Positions 34,698 to 47,494 of a stretch of DNA of 64,000 bases are shown one piece after another. The notes beneath the pieces are model-generated. The model made no database searches. It saw only the letters and a program-made list of their open reading frames with translations, and was not told the origin of the DNA. The stretch is from Earliella scabrosa (taxonomy: Eukaryota > Basidiomycota > Agaricomycetes > Polyporales > Polyporaceae). The translations under genes were made by a program, and so were the position numbers. Position 1 is the first letter of the stretch. Each line of letters starts with the position of its first letter. The DNA lies in assembly GCA_022605405.1 (NCBI GenBank), contig JABYQQ010000011.1, forward strand, positions 62,001 through 126,000. The letters are read 5' to 3'.

Positions 34698-37600
34698 TCA
34701 CAACGAGAAATCGTAATCCTCGTCGACGATCTCCAACTCGCGAATGATGTGAGGCGGCTGCTTCTTCAGCCAAGCAGGGTTATAGCAGTTCCTCCAAAGT
34801 CCGATTGGGGCAACTCCGTCTTCCTCCTCTGTGCCTTCTCGGAGGACCCGTTGTCGAGGAGGGTTGCCGCCAAGTCCTCGGGTACCAAAGTCTTGGCGAT
34901 ACATGGTATCGAGAGCCCACAAAAAGTTGCGCAATTCTTGACTTTGCCAACTGGAGACGATTATGCGATAAATATGGGGGAACGCTGTCTTGGGGCCCTC
35001 GCGTTCGTCGCCACTCATGTTGACCGGCTCGAGAAGTCTGAATAGCAATTGATGCTTGGTGTAGTTGCGTCGTCTGATCGTAACCGCCCTAGACTCCAGC
35101 AGCTGTGCATGAAGGAGTCAGCATGCATGATGACAGTGACGTATGGGGGATACTCACCGTAACCCTCCGTGAATTGCGAGAAACTCGCTTGGCTATCTCC
35201 GCGGCAGCCTCGGGCGTGATCGGCTTGACTGCACGCTGCCAACGCTGGCGACAGTAACGCATGTGCTTGTCCAGGATCTCCCCGACTACTTCACGCGTCA
35301 ACAGCTCGGGCGGGGTTGGCCTGCTGAAATATGCTCCTCCAGCGACACGGTCAAAGTAGTGGTCCAGCGTCACCCCGCGCGCCTCCTTGTTGAGCGCGAA
35401 CGTCTTCCAACCATGCCCTGGGGAGAAGTCAATCCGGGGATTGCTGACTGTGGGTACTATGGTCGGGTCTCGCGCAATGTAAGCGGTAATCTCATCCTCA
35501 GTCAAGGCAGGGTATTGAATGTGGACGTTCGCCCAATCGACGATTTGGAGCATATCTTCGAGATGATGCCTGACTCTTGCCTGTACGCGGTGGTTAGACT
35601 GTGCACAACATCAAGCAAATCACCACGTGCACACCTTAAGACGGGTTCTATGCTCTTCCAGAGCTTCCTCATCAAGAGGTTCCTCCGACTCGCTGTCTTC
35701 ATCGTCGGCCTCGTCGCCCCTACGACCTTGCCGGCGTCGCTTCGCCTTCTTCTCAGCGCGCCTCTCTCTCTTCTGCGTTCGCGGGGAGTCCCCGTTGAGC
35801 TTGCGTTCGCGCACTGTCTGCGTGGTGGCCCCAGACTGCGGCGGGGGGTTCGAAGGATCTGCCTTCGCTTTGCCATCGGACGCAAGACCTTCGCGTAGCT
35901 CTCGCAACTCGGTCACGACGAGCTTTCTGTGACATAGATCAGTAGATTGTCCAAGGGTGCCGCATAACACGCACTGTTGTTCTGCCTGATCTTGCACGGC
36001 GTGCGCCAGGTTCTGGAGATGATTGACTATCAACAAAGCCACGTTCCCGCCACCAAAGACGCTCGTGTGTGGCCCATCCGTCGACACCGGTTGCGGCTGT
36101 TCAATAGTCAGCATGGCTCGTGGAATACAGAACGAGTGCTTACTCTCGGGTGCAGCTGAATCGACTGTATGCCAGGGACTCGACCGTCATCTGTGTCTAC
36201 GTCCATGGCTCGGCCTTTTCCTTTGTCCATGCTGCATCCGAGGACCTATGAAGGCGAAGGCGATCAGTGTACAATGCACGCGTACAGTAACCCGTATCAA
36301 CCTACCGACTCATCTGTGAATGGCAACGCATTCTTCTCCCGATCCTCAAACGGTGCAGACGGTCCTGCGTCTGGTTGAGGTGCCAACCACGGAGGAAGCC
36401 GGGGAGCAGACGGAGGGACAGTCGTATCCACAGGTGCTTGTGGCTCACGAGGAGCGGGTAGCGATACGGAGGGCTGTCGTCCAGACGCAGGCCGAGTACG
36501 AATTGATCGGTTGCGAGGAGGCTTCGGCTGCGAGGGAACCGGAGGTGGCCCCATTGAGCGTTGGGGAGTAGGAGCGGTAGGAGTGGATGGATGCTGGACG
36601 GCTCTCGCGGGTTGCGGACAGGTCGGAAAGGAAGTAGTCTCGGGGGTCGCCCATACAGTGGACGGCTGTCGAGAGACTCTGAAAGACACCCGCGTATGGT
36701 CCGGGGGTCCCGAGCCTTCCTGAACCACTGCAGGTTGCTTGGGAGTAACACATCTCTGCGACGGTGGAGGCGGCAATGGCGCATTACCCCCTTGAGTGGG
36801 AACCGGAGGCAAGGGTCGTGAAGGTCGCACTGTCCTGTTCTGTGTTGGCGGTGATGGAGGCGCCTCAACGGGCATAGGCACATCTGGGTCTGAGGAGGCC
36901 GCCGTTGTCTGAGCTGACTGTCCGTATCCTGGATCGCGACCTGGGACGGGAGAAGCAGGTGGCAAACGCGAGGTATGCTGCCCCACTTCTCGGGGAGAAA
37001 CGCCCGACGGAGGCATGTTGGTGGGCATGATTGTACTATCGCTCGAAGGGACAACCTTCTCCGCTGGCGGCTGCGACCCTTGGTCGGGTGTGAGGGGTTG
37101 CATTCGAGCAGCCCTTTCATAAGCTAAGTACTGGTTGTATAATGTGAATGCGGTGGCCCGATCGGATTCGTTAGTTTGCATCCAGAGTTGGGTAGCCTCC
37201 TCGTCTGTCTGTAGGCCGCCGTTAGCACAGCCCGATGTCGTTCAGCAATAAAATACTCGCCAATGGAACGTGGTGACCCCGCGTTAGAAAGACGACTACC
37301 TTCACGAGGTGGATGATATGCGCCTGCTGTTCACGCAGCTGCGCATCACATCCACCAAGATGTGGCACCGTTGGCGAAGACGTGGACGTTTGCATCTCGG
37401 CGGGCGCTTCGTTGACCAATGCCGGAGGCTGTTGTGGCATTTGCGAGGGCCCTATGGCCTGAACAGTGACGTCTTGCGGCGAGGCCCGAGGGTACGGACT
37501 CTTGGCTGCTCCCCTGGTAGTCTGGTAGTCTCCTTGAGACGAGCCCAAGTCGAGCGGCGAAAGACTTGAAGATGCTGGTTGATTTTGCTGCCCCCGCGCC

Positions 37601-38264
37601 TCGACAGTCGAGCCACCTTCCAATGGCGGTGTCGTGATGTCAACGACGCCTGTGGTTTGAACGGGGATGCTCCTTCCGGTGAATGCTTCTCCTTTCCCCT
37701 GGCGCTGTTGCGGTTGGGGGCTCCGCTCGGACGCGATAGGGTATGTTTGCGGCCGCACTGGGTCGACCTGTTGCCGAAGGAGACGCTGCTTCGGTAGGGT
37801 CGCAATCGGTCGGAATACATGTTCCATGGGAGGGAGTTGGAAAGGGGGTAGCTGTGGCCGGGGAATCTGGCGACGTGTTACTGGTGGTATAAAGATCATT
37901 CGCAACCACACACTCACAGTCATAGCGGTCTCATCCGCCAACGACCGCAGAACGCGCTTGCGAGGGGCGAGCTGCTGTGCGGCGATGAGCCCAGCATTGT
38001 AGACCTAGCTAGATCGTACTCACATCATATTTCTCTGTCAGCTCCAAGTGCGGCGGGTGAACCTACACGAGATCAGGAGACATCGTTCACGGAGTTAGAC
38101 ATGCAACTTACCATCTCGGATGTCCTGGGAGCCTTCCCGTTCTCGAGCTCGTGAGCAAACTTGCCCTCGACAGCGCGCTTGCGACCGGCTAAGGTCTGAG
38201 TGGCGTAATGTCCATGTCGAGGGTCTGGAGAGTGATCTGTCTCCTCCCGCCGTCCGCCATCCAT
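34698..38264 (-). CDS. Orphan 1036-aa proline-rich protein, 9 exons
   Basis: Exons, read on the minus strand: 38264-38112, 38062-38024, 37974-37918, 37866-37300, 37208-36306, 36245-36144, 36096-35635, 35580-35158 and 35102-34698. Every junction is GT-AG and every exon length is a multiple of three, giving one uninterrupted frame. The protein starts MDGGRREETDH. It has a long low-complexity Pro/Gln/Ser region (residues about 85-570), then a Cys cluster CVLCGTLGQSTDLCH near residue 650, a highly basic run (KRERRAEKKAKRRRQGRR) followed by an acidic run, and a globular-looking C-terminus ending DEDYDFSL. The basic/acidic region would fit a nuclear protein, but that is inference. I do not recognise the family. 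Confidence 0.65.
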
Positions 38265-38592
38265 GGTGGTATTGTTGCCAGCCAGCAAGTAGTGGGTGGT
38301 AAGGTAAGCAGTGAGTGCGGGTCAGCAGTGACTGGTAGCGTAAGTGAGTGGGTCCGGGGGACAACAGCGGAGCCGTCAATATATCCTGCAGCCTATCCGA
38401 CGAGTTGGCCCGTCGTCCTGGCAACCTGTTTGGCCTACAATGAGGAGTTCAGTATGGCTCAAAAGATACAACCTAAGGTGGTTGAGGTTGGCGGCTGTCC
38501 GGCGCTCTCAATGTCTCTTTGTTACGTGTCAACAACTCCGACGCAAGGTGACTGAAAAAGAGATATGAATCATTTAAAAATACAAGCGTACG

Positions 38593-39614
38593 TCAGACGG
38601 TTCGCTCCCCATGGACTCTGAACCGATACAAACATGTCGAATCTCCGCCCCAGTTGCCAAGGATATCTAGAACGACCACTCCGAAGTATAAGTCGGAGTC
38701 GATGATGTAGCGGTCCAACGTGAACGTTTGGATGTGGAAGTCGGCGCGAATGTTGTATTCGAAAGACGCGAGCGGGATGAACGTGATATTGTGCGCGACC
38801 TTTGGCCCAGATCGACCTTCATGCGTCGCAAGGGTGATGCTGGAGGATTGAGTCATCCGATTGAAGACATCTCCATTATACCCCCCGTCAAGGGCACCCC
38901 AAAGGACCATCGCTTTTGGTGCACGGCTGATGTCGGGCGCGATCTCCAAGGGGATGTGGTCGATGGAGACATGCGTCGGGTGGATCATCTCGGACAGTTG
39001 GACGCCGAGTTGGGCTGACGCGCCAGGGATGTCCCAGCAGCTGTCAAGATGGAATTCGTCACTGATAGCCGCGCTGGGTGAGCTGGTGGTAGACGGGAGC
39101 GGCCTCCCATCTCGAGAAAAACCCAGAGTCAGGTCGGGGATGACCCGGGCGCCACCAGCATAGACCGCGAAGTCACGCCGCCCAACAGGGTCACGCAACG
39201 CTTTGACAATCGCGCGGTCGATATACGCTTTTACGGTTGGGTTGAGGTCGTGGGGTTGCGGGGAAGGGCGGATGAAAGGACCATACCAGGCGCAAAATAT
39301 CATGAATGAGAGAAGTGCGCCACATAGGATGAGACCTTGTATTACGGCGGAGGGGGGAGTTGGCGGGGAGTCTACGCCTGCGTGGCGAATACCAGAGGTG
39401 GAGTTGGGCCTTGGTGTTGGGACGCGCACATCTGCGTCCGCAACGGTTTCGTTGCTGGGTTCCGCTATGCTCCCACTACGCGATGTGTTGCGCCTTCGAC
39501 CTAGCATGCGTGTGGTTGAGTCAGCAGTCCAGAAGTTCCCGTCCAGTACATACCTAGCTTCCGCGCAGAGTTAGCAGCGTAGTCCCAACGCTGAGGGTCG
39601 AAGGGCCCGTTCAT
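38593..39614 (-). CDS. SUN-domain membrane protein (322 aa)
   Basis: SUN proteins span the inner nuclear membrane and bind KASH partners in the perinuclear space. Two exons (39614-39554 and 39500-38593) join within a Gly codon to give 322 residues. One transmembrane segment lies at about residues 75-97 (VIQGLILCGALLSFMIFCAW). The SUN domain follows from about residue 125: AGGARVIPDLT, CWDIPGASAQLGVQLSEMI, HVSIDHIPLE, then a C-terminal YRFRVHGERTV, which is the typical end of the domain. The N-terminal nucleoplasmic part is short. The ATG at 39614 is the first in frame after a non-ATG open stretch. Confidence 0.85.
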
Positions 39615-39705
39615 AATGGGTGGATGCCTGGTGGATGCTGGTGGGTGAGAATCCTGCCAGTTGCGCCTGGGCGCCTTGTTCACCTCCGAGTGCGCTAGCG
39701 CCCGT

Positions 39706-39778
39706 TGCTCCTCCTCCCTCCTCCCTCCTCCTCCTCCTCCTGCTCCTCCTGCTCCTCCTGCTCCTCCTGCTTGCTTCC
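39706..39778 (+). repeat. CTC/CTG trinucleotide microsatellite
   Basis: A run of CCTCCTCCTCCTGCTCCTCC-type units just upstream of the SUN gene start, so it would lie in the upstream regulatory region. Proline- and serine-rich open frames across it are artefacts. Confidence 0.85.
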
Positions 39779-40021
39779 ACCTAATGCGGCTGCACTCGCC
39801 TTGTTTTTATTTACTCTCGCTGACTTGGACATCATGCGGCTATACACTCCTTGCTGTCTGGCCTGCCCGCGAACTCGAACTGGTCACATCGAACTACCGC
39901 TCGCGTTTCCTTTGTCTCGCTCACCCCCGAGCTCTATGTGGTCGTTTCCATCCTCTTGGTAACTTCTGCCACATCAACTGAGTGGCTCTTCAGAAAGATA
40001 CTATCATTCGCACCTCGTCAT

Positions 40022-40719
40022 ATGTCGATGCTGCCGTGAGTCCTTGTTCATTACGGTTGCTATTTGCGCTTGACACTCGGACAGCGAGGAATCATGTGTT
40101 GTGCTTGCCACCGAGGAGAGTCGTGTGAGGGTTGATGAATATATGGGCGACGGGACTATACGCCACCGCAACACTCGCTGCCGAGTCGTCATATCGGAGT
40201 TAATGCCAGACACGCTGCCCAACACATGTACGTCCCTGCGCTTCAGCTGAGCCGTTTTGAACTCAGGTCTCTTGCCAGTTGGTGTCGTCGTCCGCCAGAG
40301 CGCGGGAGGGAAAGAGGTCATCCTATCAAAAGTTATAGACGAGTGGACGAAAATAGGGTCCCTCGAGGTGAGTTCGTCTGTACTGTTGCATCTTGATGTC
40401 TCAATATAGTCTCGCAGGAAGCACTAGCCGTGCGGATTACCCTCTACGAGCCCTCCGTTAGTGGTTACGTTTCGCGTGTCACGCTCAAGTTCGACGAGAA
40501 GACTCAGTGGGTCGAATGTACTCGCATTCTCTTCGAAGCCAAACAACACATGGCCCGTCAGAAGATGGAGCTGGAGGACCAGCTAGACGAGGTGCTGGCC
40601 CAACAGTTCCTCGACGTGCATGATGATACTCAGCACGCAGAGGTGAGCGACGGAACATGCGCATAGTGGATCTCACTTTGACCCGTATGTAGGTCCCGGA
40701 CGTGGTCCAGACTGAGTAG
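40022..40719 (+). CDS. Small orphan protein (169 aa), 5 exons
   Basis: The only plus-strand gene in the 34-64 kb block. Exons 40022-40035, 40085-40227, 40267-40367, 40418-40642 and 40693-40719 join in frame through GT-AG introns (39-50 nt) to a TAG stop. The product contains VVLATEESRVRVDEYM, VILSKVIDEWTKIGSLEEAL and a charged C-terminus with MARQKMELEDQLDEVLAQQF, probably helical. I do not recognise it. The same frame is open upstream to about 39851 with a hydrophobic YVVVSILLVTSATS stretch, so the real start may lie further left and add a membrane segment. Confidence 0.55.
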
Positions 40720-40973
40720 GCTCCTTGCGCATGGCCCTCGCGATTGTGGCCGCTATCGGCGATGATGCAGGTGTTGGAAGATGCAGGACACTGTCCATTG
40801 TTGCGAAGGTTTATTCCGCACGATCGCTAATGTATATCGTCTCATGTTCTCGTTACGAGTGAATCTGTTGTTCTACCCTATCCCCCGATGCGACTCCTCG
40901 GTCCGCAGCATTGGTCCGGGAACCCGGACGCGAGCCGTGGCTCAGCTGCGTCAAGGCGACGCAATGTTCAACT

Positions 40974-43900
40974 CTACAAGGTACCGTCAGAGATTAAACA
41001 TATGTGTTCAACGTGAGGTTTACTTGCTCTGTCCAAAGAACGCGCCACCATGCATTGCTTGTCTAGACCTTGCGGCGTGCATATAAGCGCGGCGAAGTGG
41101 CAGCGGACGTCTTCCAGGCGAATCAGCCGCGATGTTGGAAGGAAGTCGTTGTAGAACAGGCGAGTCTGGAGGTCAGGGAAGCGGCGATACGGGTCCTTCT
41201 CTGCATCATGGGTGTTGAGGCAGCGGTATTCGTCGACGAGGATGAAAGATTCCACAACTACCCGAGCGCCCTCTCGGCGACCATGCAGAAAAATTTCCGA
41301 GATTTGACCCGCGCGGAGCTCGTCGGAGGGCTCGAGGGGGTCTTCGAATAGAATGAATGAGTTTCGTATGGCCGACTTTCGCGTAGCGAACGTCATGCCA
41401 TCCCTGCGCAACTTGCGGATGTAGTTCACGCGATCGTTGAGAATCGGGACATTCCGGGTCTGCCGACGAGAACTGTACGCCGATGCGAAGACCGTGCCAG
41501 CGGAAGAAAGGAGGCGGTATAGAGCATTGTAGATGGTCTGCGGAAGTTTGACTTCCTTGTGTTCATGGTACACCGGGAGAGGGGGGCAGCCATTGGCGGA
41601 TGCTCCGTCGTCGTCGTCGTCGTTGTCGTTGTTGTCGTCAGAAAGAAGAAAGTCGGCGACTCTAACCCCGCGAGCGGATCTCATTTGCAGGATCGCCTCG
41701 TTATACGCCGCAACCATCCTCTTGTATGGACGCGCATCGGGCCACTTCGTGGACTTCATCAGCCATCGCAGCCCGGCGCCGATGTAGAAGTATCGCATAA
41801 ATGTCAATGGCATCTTAGCTATTCGTGATTGGGTCAGCCTACATTAATAGGGAACAGAGTCGGAAGCTCACCTGCTTGACTGTTCGTGTTCAGGTTCTGT
41901 AGAAGCCCATTGTAGCGCTCGAATGGGAACGCCCACCACGCATGAACAGGCCCGAACAACAGGAGACATTGCCACAGGTGCAGAGAGAGGTGGTGATTAG
42001 GCACGAATTTGTGGTTGAATAGCACCTGAAGGGTCTTGAGGTACAGAAGCATGTAACGATCGAACTTCTTCACGCGCTCGGCATCCATGGATCGTCGGGT
42101 TGCGAGGTCCACAGCGCAGACTAGGGCTACGAAGTTGTCGAGGAGCTGACGATACTTCTTCGGGACCGTATCTGTGCCCCAGAGTCGACAAAGCGTGATG
42201 ACAAGGCTGACCGTGCAGACGGTCCTCCATTGATCTGCCTTCAGCTTTCCGTGGGAGGGACTTCCGAATTTCGCAGGAGGGCGCTCCATCCAAGAGGGAA
42301 GGTACGTCTTCTCGATGTCTTCGCGAACCTGATTCATGGTCTCCTGGTCGAGGATGCTGAACTTAGAGATGTCGTATTCGCCACGAGCCAAGTGGAAGTC
42401 GCTTGTGTCTTCTTCAAGAACGGGAGGCAGATTGATTGTCGCCTCGGACTTCATCTAGGAAGGCATTACTACGGCATACCGACATGATCGCAGCTCGCAT
42501 GTACTCACCAGCGTCATGAGAGCGTCAACGTACTCTTTCTTGGTGATGAAGCCTCCCTCCGGAACGACGCCATTCACTTGGGCAACCGCGACCACGTAGC
42601 CTTTGCGAATCTTCTTGAAACCACTAACCGACCGTTTGTGGAGCAGGTGGAACACTCGTAGAAGCTGCGCGCGCTGCTGTTCGGGGGTGTGAGGTTCGAT
42701 CTTCTTAGAGTCGTCGCTCTTGTCCTTGACGTTGATCCCCCAAACCTCTCGGCAATGGTGACGGAGTTCTCCAAGAAATAGGTTGTGCATAGCGTCGACT
42801 ACCGCGAATTGAGTGGGATCCCAGTATTCCAGTCGCAGGAGTTCACTCCAGCGTATACCGTGCCTGTCGAAGAGTGTTTTGCGCTCGGCTCCAGTCTTCG
42901 CGTCGCGCCACTGCGCAGCATAGCGCAGATGCTCCTCCCAGCTGTTGCAGGGCCACTTTGAACGATCGAGCTCGTGGATCTTGTCCTTTGTGAGGTTGCA
43001 GAAGGAGCAGAAGTTCTTCGCCATGTGACCAGCAAAACCAGCGGCTTTACGAAGTGCGGGAATGTCGCAAACGAGTGGTATGATGGCCGCACGTATGACT
43101 AGGAAGAGTCCCTCTGCATCGTATATCAGACCGCGGCGCCACAGCAAGAGCATCTCGTCGACTAGCGGGCGGAGCAGGTGGTTGAGTTGGGTTACGTCTG
43201 GCTCCTTCGGGCCGGGGATGATGGCCACGAGACAGGTGTACTCCGGTCTATACCGCAGGTGTTCGGGAATGTTCATGCATATCATGAAGATGGCTCCGAT
43301 TGAGTGCGACTTTCCGGCCTTCTTATTCCCGAATGGACTGAACCAGTCGATGAAGAGACTAAACACGAGATTGAGTTCGGACGTTGACTGGACGGAGAAG
43401 GGGGTTTTCCCGTCTGCGCTCATGAAGGACCGTACGCTGGGAGTGTGCAAGATGTCCCTCCATGCGCCATCCGGAGGGGGATCCCACGCGCCCCTCATCA
43501 CCTTCGCCATTCCAGAACGGCTGACCATATCGACGATGTAGGACTGGACGGATCGATAAGGGAAGACGAGATGGGGTTCGTAGGTTACGCGAACTTTGCC
43601 CTTGGGATGAGAGGGTCGGTGCTGCTGCTCGTAGACTAGTGATGCGCCGCATGGGCCCTTGTCGAGCAACTCGTGAGTGCAATTGTGGGGATAGGGATCG
43701 TCGGGACGAGACGGGTCTGGAGCGTAAATCGCGAAGCAGTCCACGCAACACGCGTATCGCAGGAACTCGGGTTCAAGGCCAAGATGGGAGAGGGCTGTCC
43801 GAACGTCTTCTGGAAGGCTATTGACAAGATCGTCTTGCGCGATAGTAAGCTCGCTTCCGTTGCCAGACTGTGTGTTGCACCAAACAAAGGCCCCGTACAA

Positions 43901-44968
43901 AACGACTTCCAAGGTCCTGAGTATGTATTGACACCGAGAGCGAGAAACGGCGGCGATGGAATGAAGGATCGTCGTCATTATGAGTGCTGCGAGGACGAAT
44001 GGTTCCGTCGACTTCGCTCGGAACCGCCTAGAAGGCTCTGTAGCATGGCGTAAGTGGGCGGACACTATGATGGGTCTTCTAACACCACCGACCTTTGATG
44101 ACCATTGGACCTCGGTCGTCCCGATGTAGGTAATCACGGATGAGCGTCTCGGCGACACACTTGCTCCATGCTCTGGACTTCATCTTATCTAGACGAGCCA
44201 TTTCCTCCTTGACCCGACGCAAAAGGGCGAGCCGGCGTTGATCCATGTCGTGATGCCCGATAGGAGCAAGCTCCTGCTCGATATACTGCTCCTGTTCTCG
44301 TAACCAGTTGAAGGCACCAACGAAACCCATCTCCTTAGGTTCAGGAGCCGGGTCCGAGAGAGACTTGGGAGCGATGCCGAAAGTCATCTGCATTGTGTGT
44401 GGAACTGTGCGAGAGACCCGGTCGATGGCACTGTTGAGGTCGCCGAGTACTCGTTCACGATGGGCGATCCTGGTCGCAGAAGGTGGCGACGGCTCTTCCT
44501 GTACCGATCATGAGAAGAGAGAGTATGTAAAGGGGGGACATGTACCTGCAGCGAGCGGCTGGAGACCGAGCGTGCTTCTTCCGGAGGTGCCTCGTTGGAG
44601 GTTGTGTTCTATGCGAACCTGTAAGCTCATGGCCATCTGCCGCGCCCACGTCTACTCACTACCACTTCTGCCTGCTGTGATGAAAGACGCTCTGAGTCGC
44701 GGCGACGGACCGGGAGTGTTGTCGAGGCTTCTCGGGAAAGAGGCTTGCTAGCGGTGGCGAGGAGGATGGAACTTGACAGCGCTCCCTCCGCCAGCTCTTC
44801 GGCACAACGACGTTCCCAATCATCCCGCTCGACATGCTTTTCCTTGACCTTCGGAGAGACGATCTTCCCGTTGACTTCTTCGCCTCCAAATTCGCATACA
44901 CGGCGTCGACATCTTGTGCAAGTACAGAGAACGCGGGTCTGAACACGGGTGTCAGGCGGCGGTAACAT
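40974..44968 (-). CDS. Tnp2-family (CACTA/EnSpm-type) transposase, complete, 1244 aa
   Basis: A DNA-cutting transposase of the plant-like Tnp2 family that is abundant in mushrooms. Exons 44968-44660, 44608-44546, 44498-44093, 44037-42509, 42454-41872 and 41818-40974 join in phase without a stop. The N-terminus has a CTCTRCRRRVCEFGGEE motif; then CCVDCFAIYAPDP and NCTHELLDKGPCGASL (cysteine pairs); the core has LFIDWFSPFGNKKAGKSHS and VAIIPGPKEPDVTQLNHLL; then NFCSFCNLTK and FAVVDAMHNLFLGELRHHC; the C-terminal half has FGPVHAWWAFPFERYNGLLQ. No break or missing block is evident, so it could be active. I could not find clear CACTA terminal inverted repeats on either side. Confidence 0.85.
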
Positions 44969-45138
44969 AGGTTGAGGATCGAGGCGCGGATGAAGGTGCT
45001 GATGAGAACTGATAAGACCGGCAGAATGGTGATGAGTCACCTATAGATTGCGAAGTGCAGGAATTTACATTTGATTTACATCGTGACAAAGGACATACAG
45101 CTGACATACGTTGCCATGAGCGGTAACCGCGCACAGGA

Positions 45139-46961
45139 TCAAAGTGTCGGGCCTCGACCAGTCCGCTGGTTCGCCCATTCCCATACCGGATGTTCAGGAG
45201 GGGTTGGCAAAGTCGGGAGGAAGGGGTGGAGAACAGCCACACGGCGGTATCTCAGGAACCATAGGCAGGCCATTAGGATTCCTGAAGCAAGCAGGGGTAA
45301 GACGTGATGGTAGCGTAGCCTTATCCATAGTGACCAATGTATGACCTGGACGCTCAGATTCGATATGAAGGACCGGCGACGATGGATCTCCACGACGCTC
45401 CAGATCACCCGACAGACCAAAGCACCGGGCACGGCATGATCCTCCTCTGGGACGGGGTTAATCGCGGACTGGCGTCCAGGTGACTCCGTTGACGCCTCTG
45501 GTGATTGTACGGCGGAGGATTGTCCGGGAACCGCCAATCTATATGGACAGCTTCAATGAGTTTGCGGTGCGAATGCGACGATGCGATGAATGCAACTCAC
45601 CGCTCATGTGAAAAACTATCCTGCGTAATTTCAGCTCCGGTGCCAACATGCATCCATGTTCCTGTCGAGTGCGTGGCAACAACCACATCGGATGGGGTTT
45701 CTACGCTTTCGGCATCGCGTGCTGCGACCGTCGCTGCGTGCGCAACCGCACGGTCGTCGGGATTTCCTAGTGAGGATGCGTCGTGTTCCATTTCTGGAAA
45801 GCTCTGGTCGGTCTCGACGGAAAGCTCACTGGTGGAGCCAACGGTCTACCGTTGAAGGATGTATCAATATTGTGATGATAACACCCAAGGGCATCGGTGA
45901 ACTCACCGATGGTAGAAAACCGGCACTGTCTCGCACCCGCCACCAGCCATCTGCATCGCGTGTTGGGGCACTCGGCATGACGATACTTGGCGTCTCAGAT
46001 ATGCTGAGTCGGTCGTGAAATTCGCGCGCGAGCGAGACTGCACCTAAGGCCAGAAAATGAGTGATGTGGTAGTAAGGGACCAAAGGGATGTTTACCGTCG
46101 ATGCTGCCGTCAGGGTGCATACTCTCCTGGTCAAGTGCGCTCATACTGTCGTGAAGCCGACGCAGTTCGCTCCAGATGTTCTCCTCCCTCTCCTCCATGT
46201 TCGATATCCGCCCGGCGATGTTCTGCGCAAGGTCGAAAGACGGGAGAAGCTGCTGACTTAGGCCTTCAAGTTCCGTCTTACTGTTGTTCCACTGCGAGCG
46301 TAAGACCGTTACATGCTGTTCGACCTTTGCCAGCGAGGCCTGCAGACTATTCGTCCGTTCGATGAGCTGATCCTTGAATTCTACTAGGCCTTTCTGCTCC
46401 CGACGAAGAGCACCTGTGGTAGGGACGGTGAGTTGGGAAACCAGAACATAGCGACCTCTTGACCTTCTGCCCGTGCATAAGAGGCCTTGACAGGACTCAT
46501 TCGCATCTCCATTTCTCCGTGAAGTTTTTGAATCTCTTCTTCGAGATGCAACATGCGTTCGTCGTGCGTAGTCTACCAACGCGTCAGTTGAATGTAACAT
46601 GGCAACGAACTAACTCACCTGAGTACGCTTGATCTCATCATGAGCCTTCTTCAACGCAGCAGTGGTTGACTCAATGAGATTGAGCTCGCGCAGCGCTTCT
46701 TGAAACTCTAGCTCTTGCTGGATGAAATCCGCCCTATAGCTATCACCGTTTCTACGGTCATGCTCGTCGTTGAGCCCTCCATTCTCCGATGACCCTTTAG
46801 CGATGTAGTACTCACAGCAATCGCATTAGGGGACGGAACAACGCAGGTGGGAGCGCATCCTCCAAAACTGCTACTGAGAGGTCCGTCCGTTGGTCGCATG
46901 AGCTACTCGGCCTTCGAGGCGCGATGCGTTGATCTACTTCGAGCTGGACTTCGGCGGACAT
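45139..46961 (-). CDS. Coiled-coil protein with C-terminal membrane anchor (495 aa)
   Basis: Seven exons (46961-46816, 46739-46619, 46572-46464, 46413-46096, 46043-45907, 45845-45601, 45550-45139) combine to one frame of 495 residues. From about residue 55 to 230 the sequence is rich in heptad-like Leu/Glu/Lys (ELEFQEALRELNLIEST, EQKGLVEFKDQLIERTNSLQ, NMEEREENIWSELRRLHDS). A single hydrophobic segment, VLPLLASGILMACLWFL, lies about 50 residues before the end and is followed by a short tail with PTLPTPPEHP. This topology suits a tail-anchored or KASH-like organelle membrane protein; the function is otherwise unknown. The third exon uses a GTCAAG donor, which is the weakest junction. Confidence 0.65.
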
Positions 46962-47494
46962 GTTGGATGTGGAAGAGGCACGGGAGTACGGTTCGCCACA
47001 TGGGACGTGTCGTGGTCATGCATACCAACCGAGCCATAGGACTTTGTCCAGTCGCGAAGAGGCAAAGAGGCAGAGAGGTTGCGCAAGGAGAGTAAGAAAA
47101 CCTGACCAAAGCTTTTTCATGTGCTTGGGCGTCTGTTTACCAACACTCAGGCACCGATGACGTAGACGCTGATTTGACGTAGGAACGAGAATTAGACATT
47201 GAATGCACAGGAGATAGGTATACAGAAGTAGGGGTCACAGTCGGTAGAAGCGGGGCACGGATGGAGGCGGGAACGAGTAGATTAGGAGCGAGCAAGAGCG
47301 AGTAGGAGCATAGAGGAGCGGAAAGGAGCGGAAAGAGCATAGAGGAGCGGAAAGGAGCGGAAGAGTAGATGAGTACAGGTCAGCGTGAGCATACGTAGTG
47401 ATACAGTAGTAGAGATAGAGGAGCTGGTAGGAGTGAGAAGAAGCGAAGAGGCTGGCACGCTAGACGCTACGCGCAACAGGAGTCATACGCAATC
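46962..47494. other. Intergenic, with short GGAGCGGAAA repeats
   Basis: No supported gene. At about 47285-47365 there are several irregular copies of AGAGGAGCGGAAAGGAGCGG. It probably separates the coiled-coil gene from the next gene. Confidence 0.5.
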
